Source: Micrococcus terreus
GTDB taxonomy: Bacteria > Actinomycetota > Actinomycetes > Actinomycetales > Micrococcaceae
Reading direction: 5' to 3'
NCBI RefSeq assembly: GCF_900116905.1
Contig: NZ_FPCG01000010.1
Coordinates: 62,001-126,000 of the forward strand
DNA length: 64,000 bases
Shown here: positions 27,085 to 36,955 of the stretch, in pieces
Position numbering within the stretch: position 1 is the stretch's first letter
Layout: each line of letters opens with the position of its first letter
The notes under the pieces: generated by a model
What the model was told of the DNA's origin: nothing
Databases searched by the model: none
What the model saw: only the letters and a program-made list of their open reading frames with translations
Program-made: the position numbers and the translations under genes

Positions 27085-27993
27085 TCAGGGGTGGTCGGCG
27101 AGGACGTCCAGCAGCTCGCGGGCCACGGACTCCTTGAGCGCTCCGCGCTGGAGGGCGCGGAGCGTGGTGACCCGCGCCATCTGCTGGTAGGCGAGGCGGA
27201 CGTCGTCGGGAAGGCCGTCCTGCACCAGTTCGGAGAGCACGTCCAGGTGACGACGCACCGTGCCCACATCACCCCGAGCCACCGGTCCGGTCAGGGCCGA
27301 ATCGCCGTCGGCCAGTGAGTTCTCCAGGGCGGCGTGCATCAGCGGGGAGAGCATGCGGTCGGGCTGTTCCACGCCGATCGACTCCAGCAGCTGGCGGGAC
27401 TGCGCTGTCAGGGTGACCAGGTGGTTCGAGGCGTGCGCCAGGGCGGCGTGATAGGTCCCGCGGTCGGCCTCGGCGATGACCACGGGCTCCCCGCCCATCT
27501 CCACCACCAGCGCCTGTGCCACCGGCAGCACGATCCCGTCCGCGCTCACCCCGAACATGCAGTCCTTGAGCCGGGCCAGATCCAGACTCAGTCCGGTGAA
27601 CGTCATGGCGGGGTGGATGGCCAACGGGATGGCCCCGGAGGCGCGCGCAAGATCCAGCACGGAGGTGCCGTAGCGGCCGGAGGTGTGCACCAGCAGATGC
27701 CCGGCCTGCAGGTGACCGGCGGTGGCCAGACCGGAGACGAGATCGGGCAGGACGTCGTCCGGGACGGCCAGCAGCACCAGTTCGGAGCGGCGCAGGATCT
27801 CGGGGATCTCCAGGATCGGCACGTCCGGCAGCAGGGCCTCGGCGCGGGTGCGGGAGGCCTCCGAGACGGCGTGGACACCCGTCACCACGTGGCCGGCGTT
27901 GCGCAGGGCGGCGCCCAGCACGGCACCGACCTTGCCGACGCCGATCACGCCGACGCCGAGACGGCCAGGGCGCTGGTCCGGGGTGGAGGTCAT
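27085..27993 (-). CDS. Rossmann-like/DUF2520 domain oxidoreductase-like protein
   Basis: The 302-residue protein has an NAD(P)-binding Rossmann domain (GVGVIGVGKVGAVLGAALRNAGH) and the C-terminal DUF2520 helical domain (YHAALAHASNHLVTLTAQS). It resembles ketopantoate or pyrroline-carboxylate reductases, and in actinobacteria it commonly precedes panC. Here panC is elsewhere, so its link to pantothenate is only by analogy. The ATG overlaps the upstream PH-domain gene as ATGA, making it the last gene of the long folate operon. Confidence 0.85.
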   Translation of the reverse strand: MTSTPDQRPGRLGVGVIGVGKVGAVLGAALRNAGHVVTGVHAVSEASRTRAEALLPDVPILEIPEILRRSELVLLAVPDDVLPDLVSGLATAGHLQAGHLLVHTSGRYGTSVLDLARASGAIPLAIHPAMTFTGLSLDLARLKDCMFGVSADGIVLPVAQALVVEMGGEPVVIAEADRGTYHAALAHASNHLVTLTAQSRQLLESIGVEQPDRMLSPLMHAALENSLADGDSALTGPVARGDVGTVRRHLDVLSELVQDGLPDDVRLAYQQMARVTTLRALQRGALKESVARELLDVLADHP

Positions 27994-29777
27994 CGGGCGG
28001 GCTCCTGGGGTGGGGACGGGGCTGAATCCACAGCCACGGCGGACGGGCGTTCGTCGGAGAGCTCCTCGACCTTCTCCACGGCCTCCACGGTGCGCCGTTC
28101 GAACCGGGCCCGCTCCTCCGGGCGCATCCACTGGTTGCGGTCGCTCATCCGGCGCGAGACCGCGGCGATGGCCGACTCCTGCTCGAACAGCTCCAGCGCC
28201 ACCGACACATCCGCGTGCCGCAGGCCGGGCGTGACCGGACCCATGGTGGAGTGCAGGTTGAGGACGGCCAGACCGAGCCGACGCTCCAAGGGCCCCTGCT
28301 CCACGGACAGCGACTGCACACGCTCGTGCGGCATCAGCGTCAGCCGGCGGGTCAGCCTGCCCCCGCGGATCAGCATCATGGTCTGCGTGCTGCGCACCGC
28401 GTTGCGCCGCCAGGTCAGCGGATCCACCCAGCGGGCGCTGCGCGGGGAATGACGGTAGCCCTGGTCCTCGCCGGAGCCCACCACGCCCGTGCGGATGATC
28501 TGCGCCGCCTCCTCGCCCTCCCGCACGCCGGGATCCGGGGCCACGACGCTCAGCACGCGCAGGACGTCCTCGAACGGACCCACCGGCAGCACCAGTGACT
28601 TCTTGGCGTCCGCGGCCTCGGACAGGCTGCCGTACCCGGCCACGTTCACCACCATCCGGTGCCAGCCGAACGGACGCCACAGCAGCGGCTGGTGCACCTT
28701 GATCGCCTGGACCCGCCCCGGCGGCACGGTCTGCTGGCTGGTCTCCAGCAGGCCGTAGCGAAGGCGCAGCCCGTCCGAGGCGGTGGCCACGGTGAAGTTG
28801 TACCCGGAGTTGAACTGCGACCACACGGCACCCACCGAGGAGATCGCCACCGGGATCGAGCCCAGCAGCACACCGCGCGTGGCCTCCGGCGGCAGCTCCT
28901 GCCCGTTGAACCACCAGATCACGCCCAGCACCACGCCCAGGGAGAGCGCCGCGACCACGAGCGTGGTCATGCCGGTGCCCAGCAGCACCGAACCGATCAG
29001 CCGTCCGGCAGGGACCTGGAGCATCACCTGCTCCGGCGCCTCGGGCAGGCCGGAGCGGCCCTTGCCCACCTGCCCGACGACGGCCCCGGCGCCTTCCAGC
29101 GCCAGGTCCCGGCCGTCGTCGGGATGGGGGTGTCCGGAAGGATCCGCAGGATCTGACGGGCCCGCGACGGCGCGGGCCTGGGGATCGGCGGCCACGTCAG
29201 GGTCCACTCCGGACTGGATGCCCGAGGCACGGCCCATGATCTCCCGGCGCAGGGCCTCGGCCTCGTCGCGCTTGATGAACTCCAGTGCCATGGCCGAGGA
29301 GCCGCCGTCGGCCGCCTCGAACTTCAGCTCCGCCAGGCCCACGATCCTCGCGAGCAGTGGTTGGCGCAGGTCCACCGCCTGCACGCGGTCCAGCCGGACC
29401 TCGCGGCGCTGGCGGAAGATGATGCCGGTGTGCAGCTGGACGGTCTCCGGGGTGAGGCGGTAGCGGGTGAACCGCCAGGAGAGAAAGAAGGCGATGAGAG
29501 CGAGCACGAAGATGCCGCCGAAGATCGCCAGGGAGATGCCCAGACCCCGGGCGGCGCGGAACTGTCCCCCCTCGAACAGCACCTGCACGACGTCTTCACC
29601 GGCGGACTGGATGAAGAAGAAGAGCAGACCGGCCAGCACCAACCAGCCGCGCACCAGGGGACTGATGGGATGGACCCGGTGCCATGCGCCGTCGGCGGTC
29701 TGGGCGGTCTGGACGCCATGCGTCCCGTGGGTGCTCTGCATCGGCCCTGGTCCCGGGGCGGGGTGCGGGGCGCTCAC
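27990..29777 (-). CDS. Multi-PH-domain membrane protein (YdbT-like)
   Basis: The 595-residue protein has paired membrane helices near residues 44-64 and 80-102, and further pairs near 255-300. These are separated by bacterial PH (bPH2) domains marked RLTPETVQLHTGIIFRQRRE, LRLRYGLLETSQQTVPPGR and GGRLTRRLTLMPHERVQSLS. It matches the YdbT type, which pairs with YdbS; in Bacillus the two act in bacteriocin resistance. The GTG start overlaps the upstream YdbS-like gene by 4 nt. Confidence 0.85.
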   Translation of the reverse strand: MSAPHPAPGPGPMQSTHGTHGVQTAQTADGAWHRVHPISPLVRGWLVLAGLLFFFIQSAGEDVVQVLFEGGQFRAARGLGISLAIFGGIFVLALIAFFLSWRFTRYRLTPETVQLHTGIIFRQRREVRLDRVQAVDLRQPLLARIVGLAELKFEAADGGSSAMALEFIKRDEAEALRREIMGRASGIQSGVDPDVAADPQARAVAGPSDPADPSGHPHPDDGRDLALEGAGAVVGQVGKGRSGLPEAPEQVMLQVPAGRLIGSVLLGTGMTTLVVAALSLGVVLGVIWWFNGQELPPEATRGVLLGSIPVAISSVGAVWSQFNSGYNFTVATASDGLRLRYGLLETSQQTVPPGRVQAIKVHQPLLWRPFGWHRMVVNVAGYGSLSEAADAKKSLVLPVGPFEDVLRVLSVVAPDPGVREGEEAAQIIRTGVVGSGEDQGYRHSPRSARWVDPLTWRRNAVRSTQTMMLIRGGRLTRRLTLMPHERVQSLSVEQGPLERRLGLAVLNLHSTMGPVTPGLRHADVSVALELFEQESAIAAVSRRMSDRNQWMRPEERARFERRTVEAVEKVEELSDERPSAVAVDSAPSPPQEPAR

Positions 29778-30328
29778 AGTCCGGCCAGACGGGTCTGGCC
29801 GCGGGCCACCAGCTCCTCCCGGAGGCGGTCGGCCTCCGCGGCGGGGATGCCGGGCAGGGTGGCGTCGGTGGCGGCAGAGGCGGTCTGGAACTCCAGGGTG
29901 CGGATGCCGAAACGGCGCTGGACCGGCCCGTCCTTGACATCCAGGTACTGCAGACGGCCGTACGGCACGGCCATCACGCGGCGGAACCAGAGCCCGGAGC
30001 GCAGCAGGAGGTCGTCCTCACGCTCGGCGTAGCCCAGGGCACGGACGCGGCGCGGGATCAGGGCCAGGTTGACCAGGAACATCGCCAGCACCACGGCCGG
30101 AACGCCCCACGCCAGCCAGGCGGGGTACCCCGACCAGGGACCGAGCAGGTGCAGCACGAGCGGCACGGAGAACAGGGCGGTCCAGATGACCGTGTTGATG
30201 ATGGCGCTGATGAAGCGTGCGGGAATCAGCTTCGGGGAGACCGGAGTCCACTGCACCCCGTGCAGCTCGATCCCCTGCCCTGCCGCATCAGCTTCGCGTG
30301 CGTCTGGTGTGCGGTCCATAGTGCTCAT
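29774..30328 (-). CDS. PH-domain membrane protein (YdbS-like)
   Basis: The 184-residue protein has two membrane helices (about residues 39-60 and 70-92) and one bPH2 domain (RALGYAEREDDLLLRSGLWF, then VPYGRLQYLDVKDGPVQRRF). It overlaps the upstream DUF3180 gene by 41 nt if the ATG at 30328 is used; the ATG at 30319 shortens that overlap. It is the natural partner of the following YdbT-like gene. Confidence 0.85.
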   Translation of the reverse strand: MSTMDRTPDAREADAAGQGIELHGVQWTPVSPKLIPARFISAIINTVIWTALFSVPLVLHLLGPWSGYPAWLAWGVPAVVLAMFLVNLALIPRRVRALGYAEREDDLLLRSGLWFRRVMAVPYGRLQYLDVKDGPVQRRFGIRTLEFQTASAATDATLPGIPAAEADRLREELVARGQTRLAGL

Positions 30329-30860
30329 GTCCGTGGTCCCCTTCCCGTCCGTAGGCCGGCCCCTGGTCGGTGCGCGGCATGCCCTGGCGCGGCGTCCCGT
30401 TCACACCGTTGCCTCCCCCGGTCCCGTCCTCCGGGGGGATGCGGCAGAACTGCTCCACCACGTATCCCAGGATGACCAGCACGAGTCCGGCGATCACCAT
30501 GACCCAGGCGTCGTTCGTGGTGCGGCTGCCCGGCCCGGTGGCGCCCAGCAGATGCACCAGCACTCCGGCGTGCCACCCGGCGATCAGTGATCCAGCGTAG
30601 GCCCCGGCCTGAGCCAGGACCAAAGTGCGTGCGGCCGCCAGCGGGTCCATCCGTGCCCCCGCCGGGCGATCCTGGTCACGGCGGACTCGCAGGCCCAGCA
30701 CCAGCACGATCAGCCCCACCGCGGCCAGGGTGATGACCGAGGGCAGGCCCAGCACGGGGGCGCTCAGTCCGGCACCGGCGGTGATCAGGGTGGCGCACCA
30801 GCCCAGCACTCCGGCCGCGCCCAGGATGATCAGCAGCCACAGGGGGCGAATGGTGTTCAT
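30288..30860 (-). CDS. DUF3180 family membrane protein
   Basis: The 190-residue protein has four hydrophobic helices (about residues 7-27, 36-56, 82-100, 118-138) and a hydrophilic Gly/His-rich tail. DUF3180 genes follow folK in actinobacteria, as here, where the start overlaps the folK stop as ATGA. Function unknown. The C-terminal tail is encoded in the stretch overlapping the next gene. Confidence 0.85.
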   Translation of the reverse strand: MNTIRPLWLLIILGAAGVLGWCATLITAGAGLSAPVLGLPSVITLAAVGLIVLVLGLRVRRDQDRPAGARMDPLAAARTLVLAQAGAYAGSLIAGWHAGVLVHLLGATGPGSRTTNDAWVMVIAGLVLVILGYVVEQFCRIPPEDGTGGGNGVNGTPRQGMPRTDQGPAYGREGDHGHEHYGPHTRRTRS

Positions 30861-31387
30861 CGGCTCTCCTCCCGGCGCACGGTGCCCGCGTCCGCCGCCT
30901 GGTCAGCCAGCTCGGCCACACGTGCTCCCTCCAGCATGGCCTCGGGGTCCAGCCAGGACCAGGGCGCGAGCACGAACGCCCGTTCACGGGCGCGGGGATG
31001 AGGCAGGGTCAGCTCCGGGTGCTCGCTGCGCAGCTGCCCGTAGGCGATCACGTCCACGTCCAGGGTCCGCGGCCCCCACCGCACGTCCCGGGTCCGGTGG
31101 TGGGCCTGCTCCACCGCCTGGCAGGCGGCCAGCAGGGCGCGAGGTGAGAGGGTGGTGGACACGGTGAGCACCTGGTTGAGGTAGTCCGGCTGACCGGCAG
31201 GCCCCCCGACGGCGGCCGTCACCGCACGCGGTGAGGTTCCGGTCAGCGTGATCCCGGGAGTGTCCGCCAGGTCCTGGACGGCCTGACTGAGCGTGGCGGC
31301 GGGATCTCCGAGGTTCGCACCCAGGGCGAGCACGGCGTGGACTGGCTGATCAGGCGCTTGGCCCAGCGCGTCGGCGGTGCCGCTCAA
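30857..31387 (-). CDS. folK: 2-amino-4-hydroxy-6-hydroxymethyldihydropteridine pyrophosphokinase
   Basis: The 176-residue enzyme contains LALGANLGDP, the signature RWGPRTLDVDVIAYG and LPHPRARERAFVLAP. It transfers pyrophosphate to the pterin alcohol before FolP acts. It overlaps folB by 4 nt upstream and DUF3180 by 4 nt downstream. Confidence 0.96.
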   Translation of the reverse strand: MSGTADALGQAPDQPVHAVLALGANLGDPAATLSQAVQDLADTPGITLTGTSPRAVTAAVGGPAGQPDYLNQVLTVSTTLSPRALLAACQAVEQAHHRTRDVRWGPRTLDVDVIAYGQLRSEHPELTLPHPRARERAFVLAPWSWLDPEAMLEGARVAELADQAADAGTVRREESR

Positions 31388-31767
31388 GTCCGGCTCCGGC
31401 GGACCGTCACCGAGACGTCGGCGAAGTCGGCGGGGATCGGCGCCTGGGGCTTGTGCACGGTGACCTCCACCGAGGCCGCCACGGGCTGCTCCTGGAGGAC
31501 GGCGGTGGCGATCCGCAGGGCGACGGTCTCGATCAGGTCGACGGGATCACCGGTGACGATCCGTTCCACGGTGGCGGCCACCTCCGCGTAGTTCGCGGTG
31601 GAGGCGAGGTCGTCCTGCGACGCGGCCGGGCCGGCGTCAAGGTGGAGCAGGACATCGGTGATGAAGTCCTGTCCCTCCCGGCGCTCATGCTCGAAGACAC
31701 CGTGGAATCCGCGCGCACGCAGTCCGCGCAGGGCGATGGTGTCCGGTGCGGCCTCGGTCCCGGTCAT
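31384..31767 (-). CDS. folB: Dihydroneopterin aldolase
   Basis: The 127-residue protein has the FolB pattern: LRGLRARGFHGVFEHERREG, the TANYAEVAATVERIV segment and a conserved LIETVALRIA helix. It cleaves dihydroneopterin in folate synthesis. It starts 2 nt after the folP stop and overlaps folK. Confidence 0.95.
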   Translation of the reverse strand: MTGTEAAPDTIALRGLRARGFHGVFEHERREGQDFITDVLLHLDAGPAASQDDLASTANYAEVAATVERIVTGDPVDLIETVALRIATAVLQEQPVAASVEVTVHKPQAPIPADFADVSVTVRRSRT

Positions 31768-31769
31768 GC

Positions 31770-32699
31770 TCAGCCCTGCTCCGCCTGGCCGGTCCAGGCG
31801 GCTGCGGCGAGCACCGCGTCGATCGAGGCGGGGACATCGTGCACGCGCACCGCCCAGGCACCGTGCGCGGCGCTCAGGGCCGTGACGGCGGCCGTGGCGT
31901 GGTCCCGCTCGGCCGGGGCCGGCTCCTGCCGAGCGCCACCGGGACGCTGAGTGAGCAGCGTGCCCAGGAACCGCTTGCGGGAGGCCCCGACCAGCACCGG
32001 GTGGCCCAGCTGCTGGATCTGCTCGAGCCCGCGCAGCAGCTCCCAGTTCTGCTCGCCGGTCTTGGCGAAGCCCAGTCCCGGGTCGAGGATGATCTGCTCG
32101 GGCTTCACCCCGGCGGCCAGGAACCGGTCTCGGACCTCGGTGAGCTCCGCGATCACGTCCTGCACCACGTCGTCGTAGTCGGTCAGGGAGTCCATGGTGC
32201 GGGAGTCGCCCCGGTTGTGCATCAGGATGTAGTGCGCCCCGGTGCGGGCGATCAGCTCTGGCATGGCCTCCTCGTGCTGCAACCCGGAGACGTCGTTGAT
32301 GATCACCTCGCCGAGCTTCAGGGCGGCCTCAGCGGTGTCCGTGTGACGGCTGTCCAGGGAGACCACGGCGCCCGCCGTGACCAGGGCCTCGACCACGGGC
32401 AGTACTCGAGCCTGCTCGGTGGCGGAGGCGATCGGCTCAGACCCGGGGCGGGTGGACTCTCCGCCCACGTCGATGAGGTCCGCGCCGGAGTGGTGCAGGG
32501 CCAGGCCGTGCTGGATAGCGGCCTCCTGGTCCAGGTACGCCCCGCCGTCGGAGAAGGAGTCCTCGGTGACGTTGAGGATGCCCATCACCAGGGTGCGGTC
32601 GGTGGGGAGGTCGGCCAGGGTGCGGCACCTGACCTTGCGCACCACGGTCATCGCTCCGGTGGCCGGGCCGGTGCCCGGTCCTGCTGCCATCGAGTCCAT
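31770..32699 (-). CDS. folP: Dihydropteroate synthase
   Basis: The 309-residue enzyme shows MGILNVTEDSFSDGG, DVGGESTRPGS and DPGLGFAKT, the pterin and p-aminobenzoate binding loops. It makes dihydropteroate and is the sulfonamide target. The N-terminal 30 residues before the core are variable; an ATG 16 codons inside is an alternative start. Confidence 0.96.
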   Translation of the reverse strand: MDSMAAGPGTGPATGAMTVVRKVRCRTLADLPTDRTLVMGILNVTEDSFSDGGAYLDQEAAIQHGLALHHSGADLIDVGGESTRPGSEPIASATEQARVLPVVEALVTAGAVVSLDSRHTDTAEAALKLGEVIINDVSGLQHEEAMPELIARTGAHYILMHNRGDSRTMDSLTDYDDVVQDVIAELTEVRDRFLAAGVKPEQIILDPGLGFAKTGEQNWELLRGLEQIQQLGHPVLVGASRKRFLGTLLTQRPGGARQEPAPAERDHATAAVTALSAAHGAWAVRVHDVPASIDAVLAAAAWTGQAEQG

Positions 32700-32721
32700 G
32701 AGGTCTCCTTTCGAGAGGCGG

Positions 32722-33336
32722 TCAGCCGTTGAGGATCAGGCTCATCGCCTCGGCACGGGTGGTGGCGTCCCGCAGCTGGCCACGAACGGCGGAGGTGACG
32801 GTCTGAGCGCCGGGCTTGCGCACGCCTCGCATGGACATGCACATGTGCTCGGCCTGGATGACCACGATCGCCCCCTGGGGGTGCAGGTGGCTCATCAGCG
32901 CCTCGACGATCTCCGTGGTCAGCCGTTCCTGGACCTGCGGACGCCGGGCGTAGATCTCCACGAGCCGGGCCAGTTTGCTCAGCCCGGTCACGTGGCCCTG
33001 CTTGGAGGGGATGTAGCCGATGTGCGCCCGCCCGTGGAAGGGCACCAGGTGGTGCTCACAGGTGGAGTAGAAGGGGATGTCCTTCACCAGGACCAGCTCC
33101 TCATGGGAGAGGTCGAAGGTGGTGCCCAGGACCTCAGACGGGTCCCGGTGCAGCCCGGAGAAGAACTCGGCGTAGGCCCGGGCCACCCGCGCGGGGGTGT
33201 CCCGCAGGCCCTCACGGTCCGGGTCCTCGCCGACGGCCTCGAGGATCTCGCGGACGGCAGCCTCGATCCGGGGCAGGTCGACCGGGTTCGGCGTGCTCTG
33301 GGCCGACTCGGCCTGCTCAGGTGTCTCAGCGCTCAT
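32722..33336 (-). CDS. folE: GTP cyclohydrolase I
   Basis: The 204-residue enzyme contains the zinc and active-site motifs [20 protein letters not shown] and the ending [17 protein letters not shown]. It opens the guanine ring of GTP, the first step of the pathway encoded by the next three genes. It lies 32 nt after ftsH. Confidence 0.96.
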   Translation of the reverse strand: MSAETPEQAESAQSTPNPVDLPRIEAAVREILEAVGEDPDREGLRDTPARVARAYAEFFSGLHRDPSEVLGTTFDLSHEELVLVKDIPFYSTCEHHLVPFHGRAHIGYIPSKQGHVTGLSKLARLVEIYARRPQVQERLTTEIVEALMSHLHPQGAIVVIQAEHMCMSMRGVRKPGAQTVTSAVRGQLRDATTRAEAMSLILNG

Positions 33337-33368
33337 CTGCTGCCTCTCGCCTTCTGCGTCTCATGCCC

Positions 33369-35474
33369 TCAGGGCAGGGTGGGGCCGGTGGACGGTCCAC
33401 CCGGGGCGCCGCCGTCGCCGTCTCCGGGAAGCTGACCGCCCGGGGTGGGATCCACGGTGGGACCCAGGGAATCCGAGGTGGACTCCGGGTCTACCGGGGT
33501 CTCTGAGCCGCCTTCACCGGACTGTCCGTCCGCCAGCTGGGCGCGGCGTTCGGACGGGGAGAGCACCGGGGGGATGTCCGAGACCGGACGGTCCTCGGCG
33601 CTCAGCCATACCGGGCGGGGCTCGCGGCGGCGCACCTCGGCGAAGATCTCCGCGATCTGCTCCTGGTTCAGGGTCTCCTTCTCCAGCAGCTCATAGGCCA
33701 GACGGTCCAGGATGTCCCGGTTCTCATTGAGGATCCAGTAGGCCTCGGCATGGGCGTTGTCCAGCAGGATCCGGACCTCTTCGTCCACCAGGGCGGCGAC
33801 CTGCTCGGAGTACTCCCGGCTGGAGCCCATGTCCCGTCCGACGAACGGCTCGGACCCGCCGGAGCCGAGCTTCACCGCACCGACCCGGTTGCTCATGCCG
33901 TACTCGGTCACCATCTTGTGTGCGGTGTCCGTGGCCTTGGAGATGTCATTGGAGGCGCCGGTGGAGGGGTCGTGGAAGATGATCTCCTCGGCCACGCGCC
34001 CGCCCATGGCATAGGCCAGCTGGTCCAGCAGCTCATTGCGGGTCACCGAGTACTTGTCGTCCTCCGGGACCACCATGGTGTATCCCAGGGCCCGGCCGCG
34101 CGGCAGGATGGTGATCTTGGTGACCGGAGCCGAGTTGCGCAGGCCAGCGGCCACCAGGGCGTGACCGCCCTCGTGGTAGGCGGTGACCTTGCGCTCGTGC
34201 TCCTTCATCAGGCGCGTGCGCTTCTGCGGCCCGGCCATCACGCGGTCCACGGCCTCGTCCAGAGCGCGGTCGTCGATCAGCTGCGCGTTGGAGCGGGCGG
34301 TGAGCAGGGCGGCCTCGTTGAGGACGTTGGCCAGGTCCGCGCCGGTGAACCCGGGGGTGCGCTTGGCCAGGGAGCGCAGGTCGATGCCGGGCACCATGGG
34401 CTTGCCCTGGGCGTGGACCTCGAGGATCTTGGCGCGCCCGTTCAGGTCCGGGGCCTCCACGGGGATCTGCCGGTCGAAGCGTCCTGGACGCAGCAGAGCC
34501 GGGTCCAGCACGTCCGGGCGGTTGGTGGCCGCGATCAGGATGACGTTGGTGGTGGAGTCGAAGCCGTCCATCTCCACCAGCATCTGGTTCAGGGTCTGTT
34601 CGCGCTCGTCGTTGCCGCCGCCGATGCCGGCACCGCGGTGACGTCCCACGGCGTCGATCTCGTCCACGAAGATGATGGCCGGGGCGTTGGTCTTGGCCTG
34701 CTCGAACAGGTCACGCACACGAGAGGCGCCCACACCCACGAACATCTCCACGAAGTCCGAACCGGAGATGGAGTAGAAGGGCACGCCGGCCTCACCGGCC
34801 ACGGCCTTGGCCAGCAGGGTCTTGCCGGTGCCGGGAGGGCCGTACAGCAGCACGCCCTTGGGGATCTTGGCGCCCACCGCCTGGAACTTGGCCGGCTCGG
34901 CGAGGAACTCCTTGATCTCATGCAGCTCCTCCACCGCCTCTTCGGCGCCGGCCACATCCGCGAAGGTCACCTGGGGCATGTCCTTGGTGATCAGCTTGGC
35001 CCGGGACTTGCCGAACTGCATGACCTTGCCGCCGCCGCCCTGCATGCGCGAGAGCAGGAACCAGAAGAGCAGGGCGATCAGGATGAACGGGATCATGAAG
35101 CCGAGCATGGAGAGCAGCCAGTTGCTCTGCACCGGCTGGTCCGTGAAGCCGTCCAGGGAGGAGGAGTTGACCTCCTGCACCACGTCCTCGGCGCGCGCCT
35201 CGGAGAAGTAGAAGTAGACGTTCTTGCCCAGGTCCCGGCCGTCCAGCTCCAGGTCCTCCCGCAGGGTGAGGTCCACCCGCTGCTCGCCGTCCTCGATCTT
35301 GGCCTGGGACGCCTTGTCGTCCTTGAGCAGTTGGATGCCCACGTTGGTGTCCACGCGGGCGTTGCTGCCCTGGGTCAAGGCGGGCACGATCAGCAGGAGC
35401 AGCAGGGAGGCGAGCACGATCCAGATGATCGGTCCCTTGAAGATCTTCTTGGCGTCCAACAGCTCTCCTGACAT
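33369..35474 (-). CDS. ftsH: ATP-dependent zinc metalloprotease FtsH
   Basis: The 701-residue membrane protease has a first membrane helix (about residues 14-33), an extracytoplasmic region, a second helix (about 122-142), Walker A GPPGTGKT, Walker [12 protein letters not shown], the zinc site [13 protein letters not shown] and a Pro/Gly/Ser-rich C-terminal tail of about 80 residues. It degrades misfolded membrane proteins. The ATG at 35474 gives [14 protein letters not shown]; a GTG eight codons upstream is possible. Confidence 0.96.
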   Translation of the reverse strand: MSGELLDAKKIFKGPIIWIVLASLLLLLIVPALTQGSNARVDTNVGIQLLKDDKASQAKIEDGEQRVDLTLREDLELDGRDLGKNVYFYFSEARAEDVVQEVNSSSLDGFTDQPVQSNWLLSMLGFMIPFILIALLFWFLLSRMQGGGGKVMQFGKSRAKLITKDMPQVTFADVAGAEEAVEELHEIKEFLAEPAKFQAVGAKIPKGVLLYGPPGTGKTLLAKAVAGEAGVPFYSISGSDFVEMFVGVGASRVRDLFEQAKTNAPAIIFVDEIDAVGRHRGAGIGGGNDEREQTLNQMLVEMDGFDSTTNVILIAATNRPDVLDPALLRPGRFDRQIPVEAPDLNGRAKILEVHAQGKPMVPGIDLRSLAKRTPGFTGADLANVLNEAALLTARSNAQLIDDRALDEAVDRVMAGPQKRTRLMKEHERKVTAYHEGGHALVAAGLRNSAPVTKITILPRGRALGYTMVVPEDDKYSVTRNELLDQLAYAMGGRVAEEIIFHDPSTGASNDISKATDTAHKMVTEYGMSNRVGAVKLGSGGSEPFVGRDMGSSREYSEQVAALVDEEVRILLDNAHAEAYWILNENRDILDRLAYELLEKETLNQEQIAEIFAEVRRREPRPVWLSAEDRPVSDIPPVLSPSERRAQLADGQSGEGGSETPVDPESTSDSLGPTVDPTPGGQLPGDGDGGAPGGPSTGPTLP

Positions 35475-35797
35475 CACGACAGCGGCCCGCCCAGCCACCG
35501 AGGATCAGGGGGCGCAGGGCACAGCGGTACGCGTCCACGGTACCGGCCCGGCCTGAGAACTCGGCCACCCGTTCGCGACCGGTGGACAACGACCCCCAGA
35601 TCCGCGGCGCCTGACCCGGATTGTTGCCAAGCTGTCGCCGTCCAGCCACTCAGACTCGATTCGGCGACAGGACCGCATCTCTCGGGAGGCATTGCCCCGC
35701 ATCCGACGCCCCGCCCCAGCCGAACACTGTCCACAGGAGATCTGCATCCTGTGGACAACCCACCGAACAGTGCGCCCAGAGGACTCACACTGATCAG
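35475..35797. other. Intergenic region between ftsH and the AbiEi-like pseudogene
   Basis: This 323-bp gap holds the ftsH promoter side and the left copy of a 19-bp direct repeat (35661-35679). CTGTCGCCG at 35633-35641 and CGGCGACAG at 35662-35670 form an inverted repeat overlapping that copy. I see no gene in it. Confidence 0.5.
35661..35679 (+). repeat. 19-bp direct repeat, left copy
   Basis: TCGGCGACAGGACCGCATC is identical to 36867-36885, 1206 bp away. The two copies bracket the AbiEi/DUF559-like pseudogene. Confidence 0.8.
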
Positions 35798-36819
35798 ATG
35801 GCAGCCCCGGAACCGATCCCCGTATCACTGCACGGGCGGATCTTCACTCGATCGGAGGCCCTGAATGCCGGCGTACACCCGGAACGACTCCGCCGCCGGG
35901 ACATCCTGCGCGTCAACCGAGGAAGGTACCGCTGGGTCGGAGATCGGGTAGCCGACCGCGGTCCGCGCCGCACCCCACCGCAGAGCTGGAGGGCATCGTC
36001 CGAGAGATCTCTCCCGCCACGGCCGATCACCGGGCCCGAGCGGTGTTGGACGCCATCCCCGATGCCGCCCTGTCCCACACCAGCGCCGCTGCCGCACGCG
36101 GTTGGTGGCTGCCACAGAGGTTCGTGACGGAGGCTCCGGTCCACATCGCCCGCCCTCCCCATCGGCCACCGACCTCGCGCCCGGGCGTCACCACCCATCG
36201 GCTGGCCTTGGAGCTGGAGGACATCGCAGTGGTCGACGGACGGAGGGCGACCTCAGTGGAACGGACCTGGCTGGACTGTGCCCACCTGTTCAGTGTCGAC
36301 GAGCTCACGATCCTGGGCGACTCCCTCGTCCGGACTCCCTACGCCTGGGTGGAGGAGCGCCGGCCGGCGGCGTGGACCACTCCCGGACGTCTCGAAGAAC
36401 AGCTCCAGCGCTCGACCGGCGTCCGCGGGATCACTGTGGCCCGGAAGGCTCTGTCCTTGATCCGGGTGGGATCGGACTCTCCCAAGGAGACAGAGCTGCG
36501 TCTGGCCCTGATCATGGCGGGGCTGCCCGAACCCCAGCTGCAGGTGCAGTGCTGGGATCCGGAATACAGTGCCCATTTTCCGGCCACCGCCGACCTGGGG
36601 TACCCGCAGTGGCGCATCGCCATCCACTACGAAGGACGTCATCACCGGTCCGAGGAACAGCTCCACCGTGACATCCGCAGGGAGCAGGCGTTCGTCCGGC
36701 AGGGGTGGACCAACCTGAGGTTCGATGCCGTGGATGCCGCCCAGGGATTTCGGACGGCCGTGGAGCAGGTCAGACGAGTGCTGAGTCAGTCGCCCAGCGG
36801 GGTTTCAGCGCGTCGCTGA
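35798..36819 (+). pseudogene. Frameshifted AbiEi-type N-terminal / DUF559 endonuclease-like protein
   Basis: From the ATG at 35798 one frame encodes an AbiEi-like winged-helix start (LHGRIFTRSEALNAGVHPER, RRRDILRVNRGRYRW). Around 35960-35985 the coding signal passes to another frame that continues with ELEGIVREISPATADHRARA and runs to 36819. The end, DLGYPQWRIAIHYEGRHHRS and REQAFVRQGWTNLRFDA, is the DUF559/Vsr-like nuclease fold. The phase change corresponds to one missing base. Such genes are common, often defence-associated, single genes in actinobacteria. It could be a sequencing error in the C-rich stretch. It is flanked by a 19-bp direct repeat. Confidence 0.75.
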
Positions 36820-36866
36820 GACTCGACTGATGCGGAGATGTCGCCCAGCGAACAGCGGAGATTCGC

Positions 36867-36885
36867 TCGGCGACAGGACCGCATC
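36867..36885 (+). repeat. 19-bp direct repeat, right copy
   Basis: Identical to 35661-35679. TGTCGCCCAGCG at 36839-36850 and CGCTCGGCGACA at 36864-36875 form an imperfect inverted repeat overlapping it, mirroring the arrangement at the left copy. Confidence 0.8.
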
Positions 36886-36955
36886 ACTCGATCCACAGAC
36901 GGGCGCGGGTTTCAGTCTCGCGGGCGCAGACCAGCCCACCGCGGGGAGTGGCCCG

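Noticed and set aside
33750-35471. 573-codon plus-strand open frame
   Set aside because: Antisense of ftsH; its composition is that of a codon shadow.
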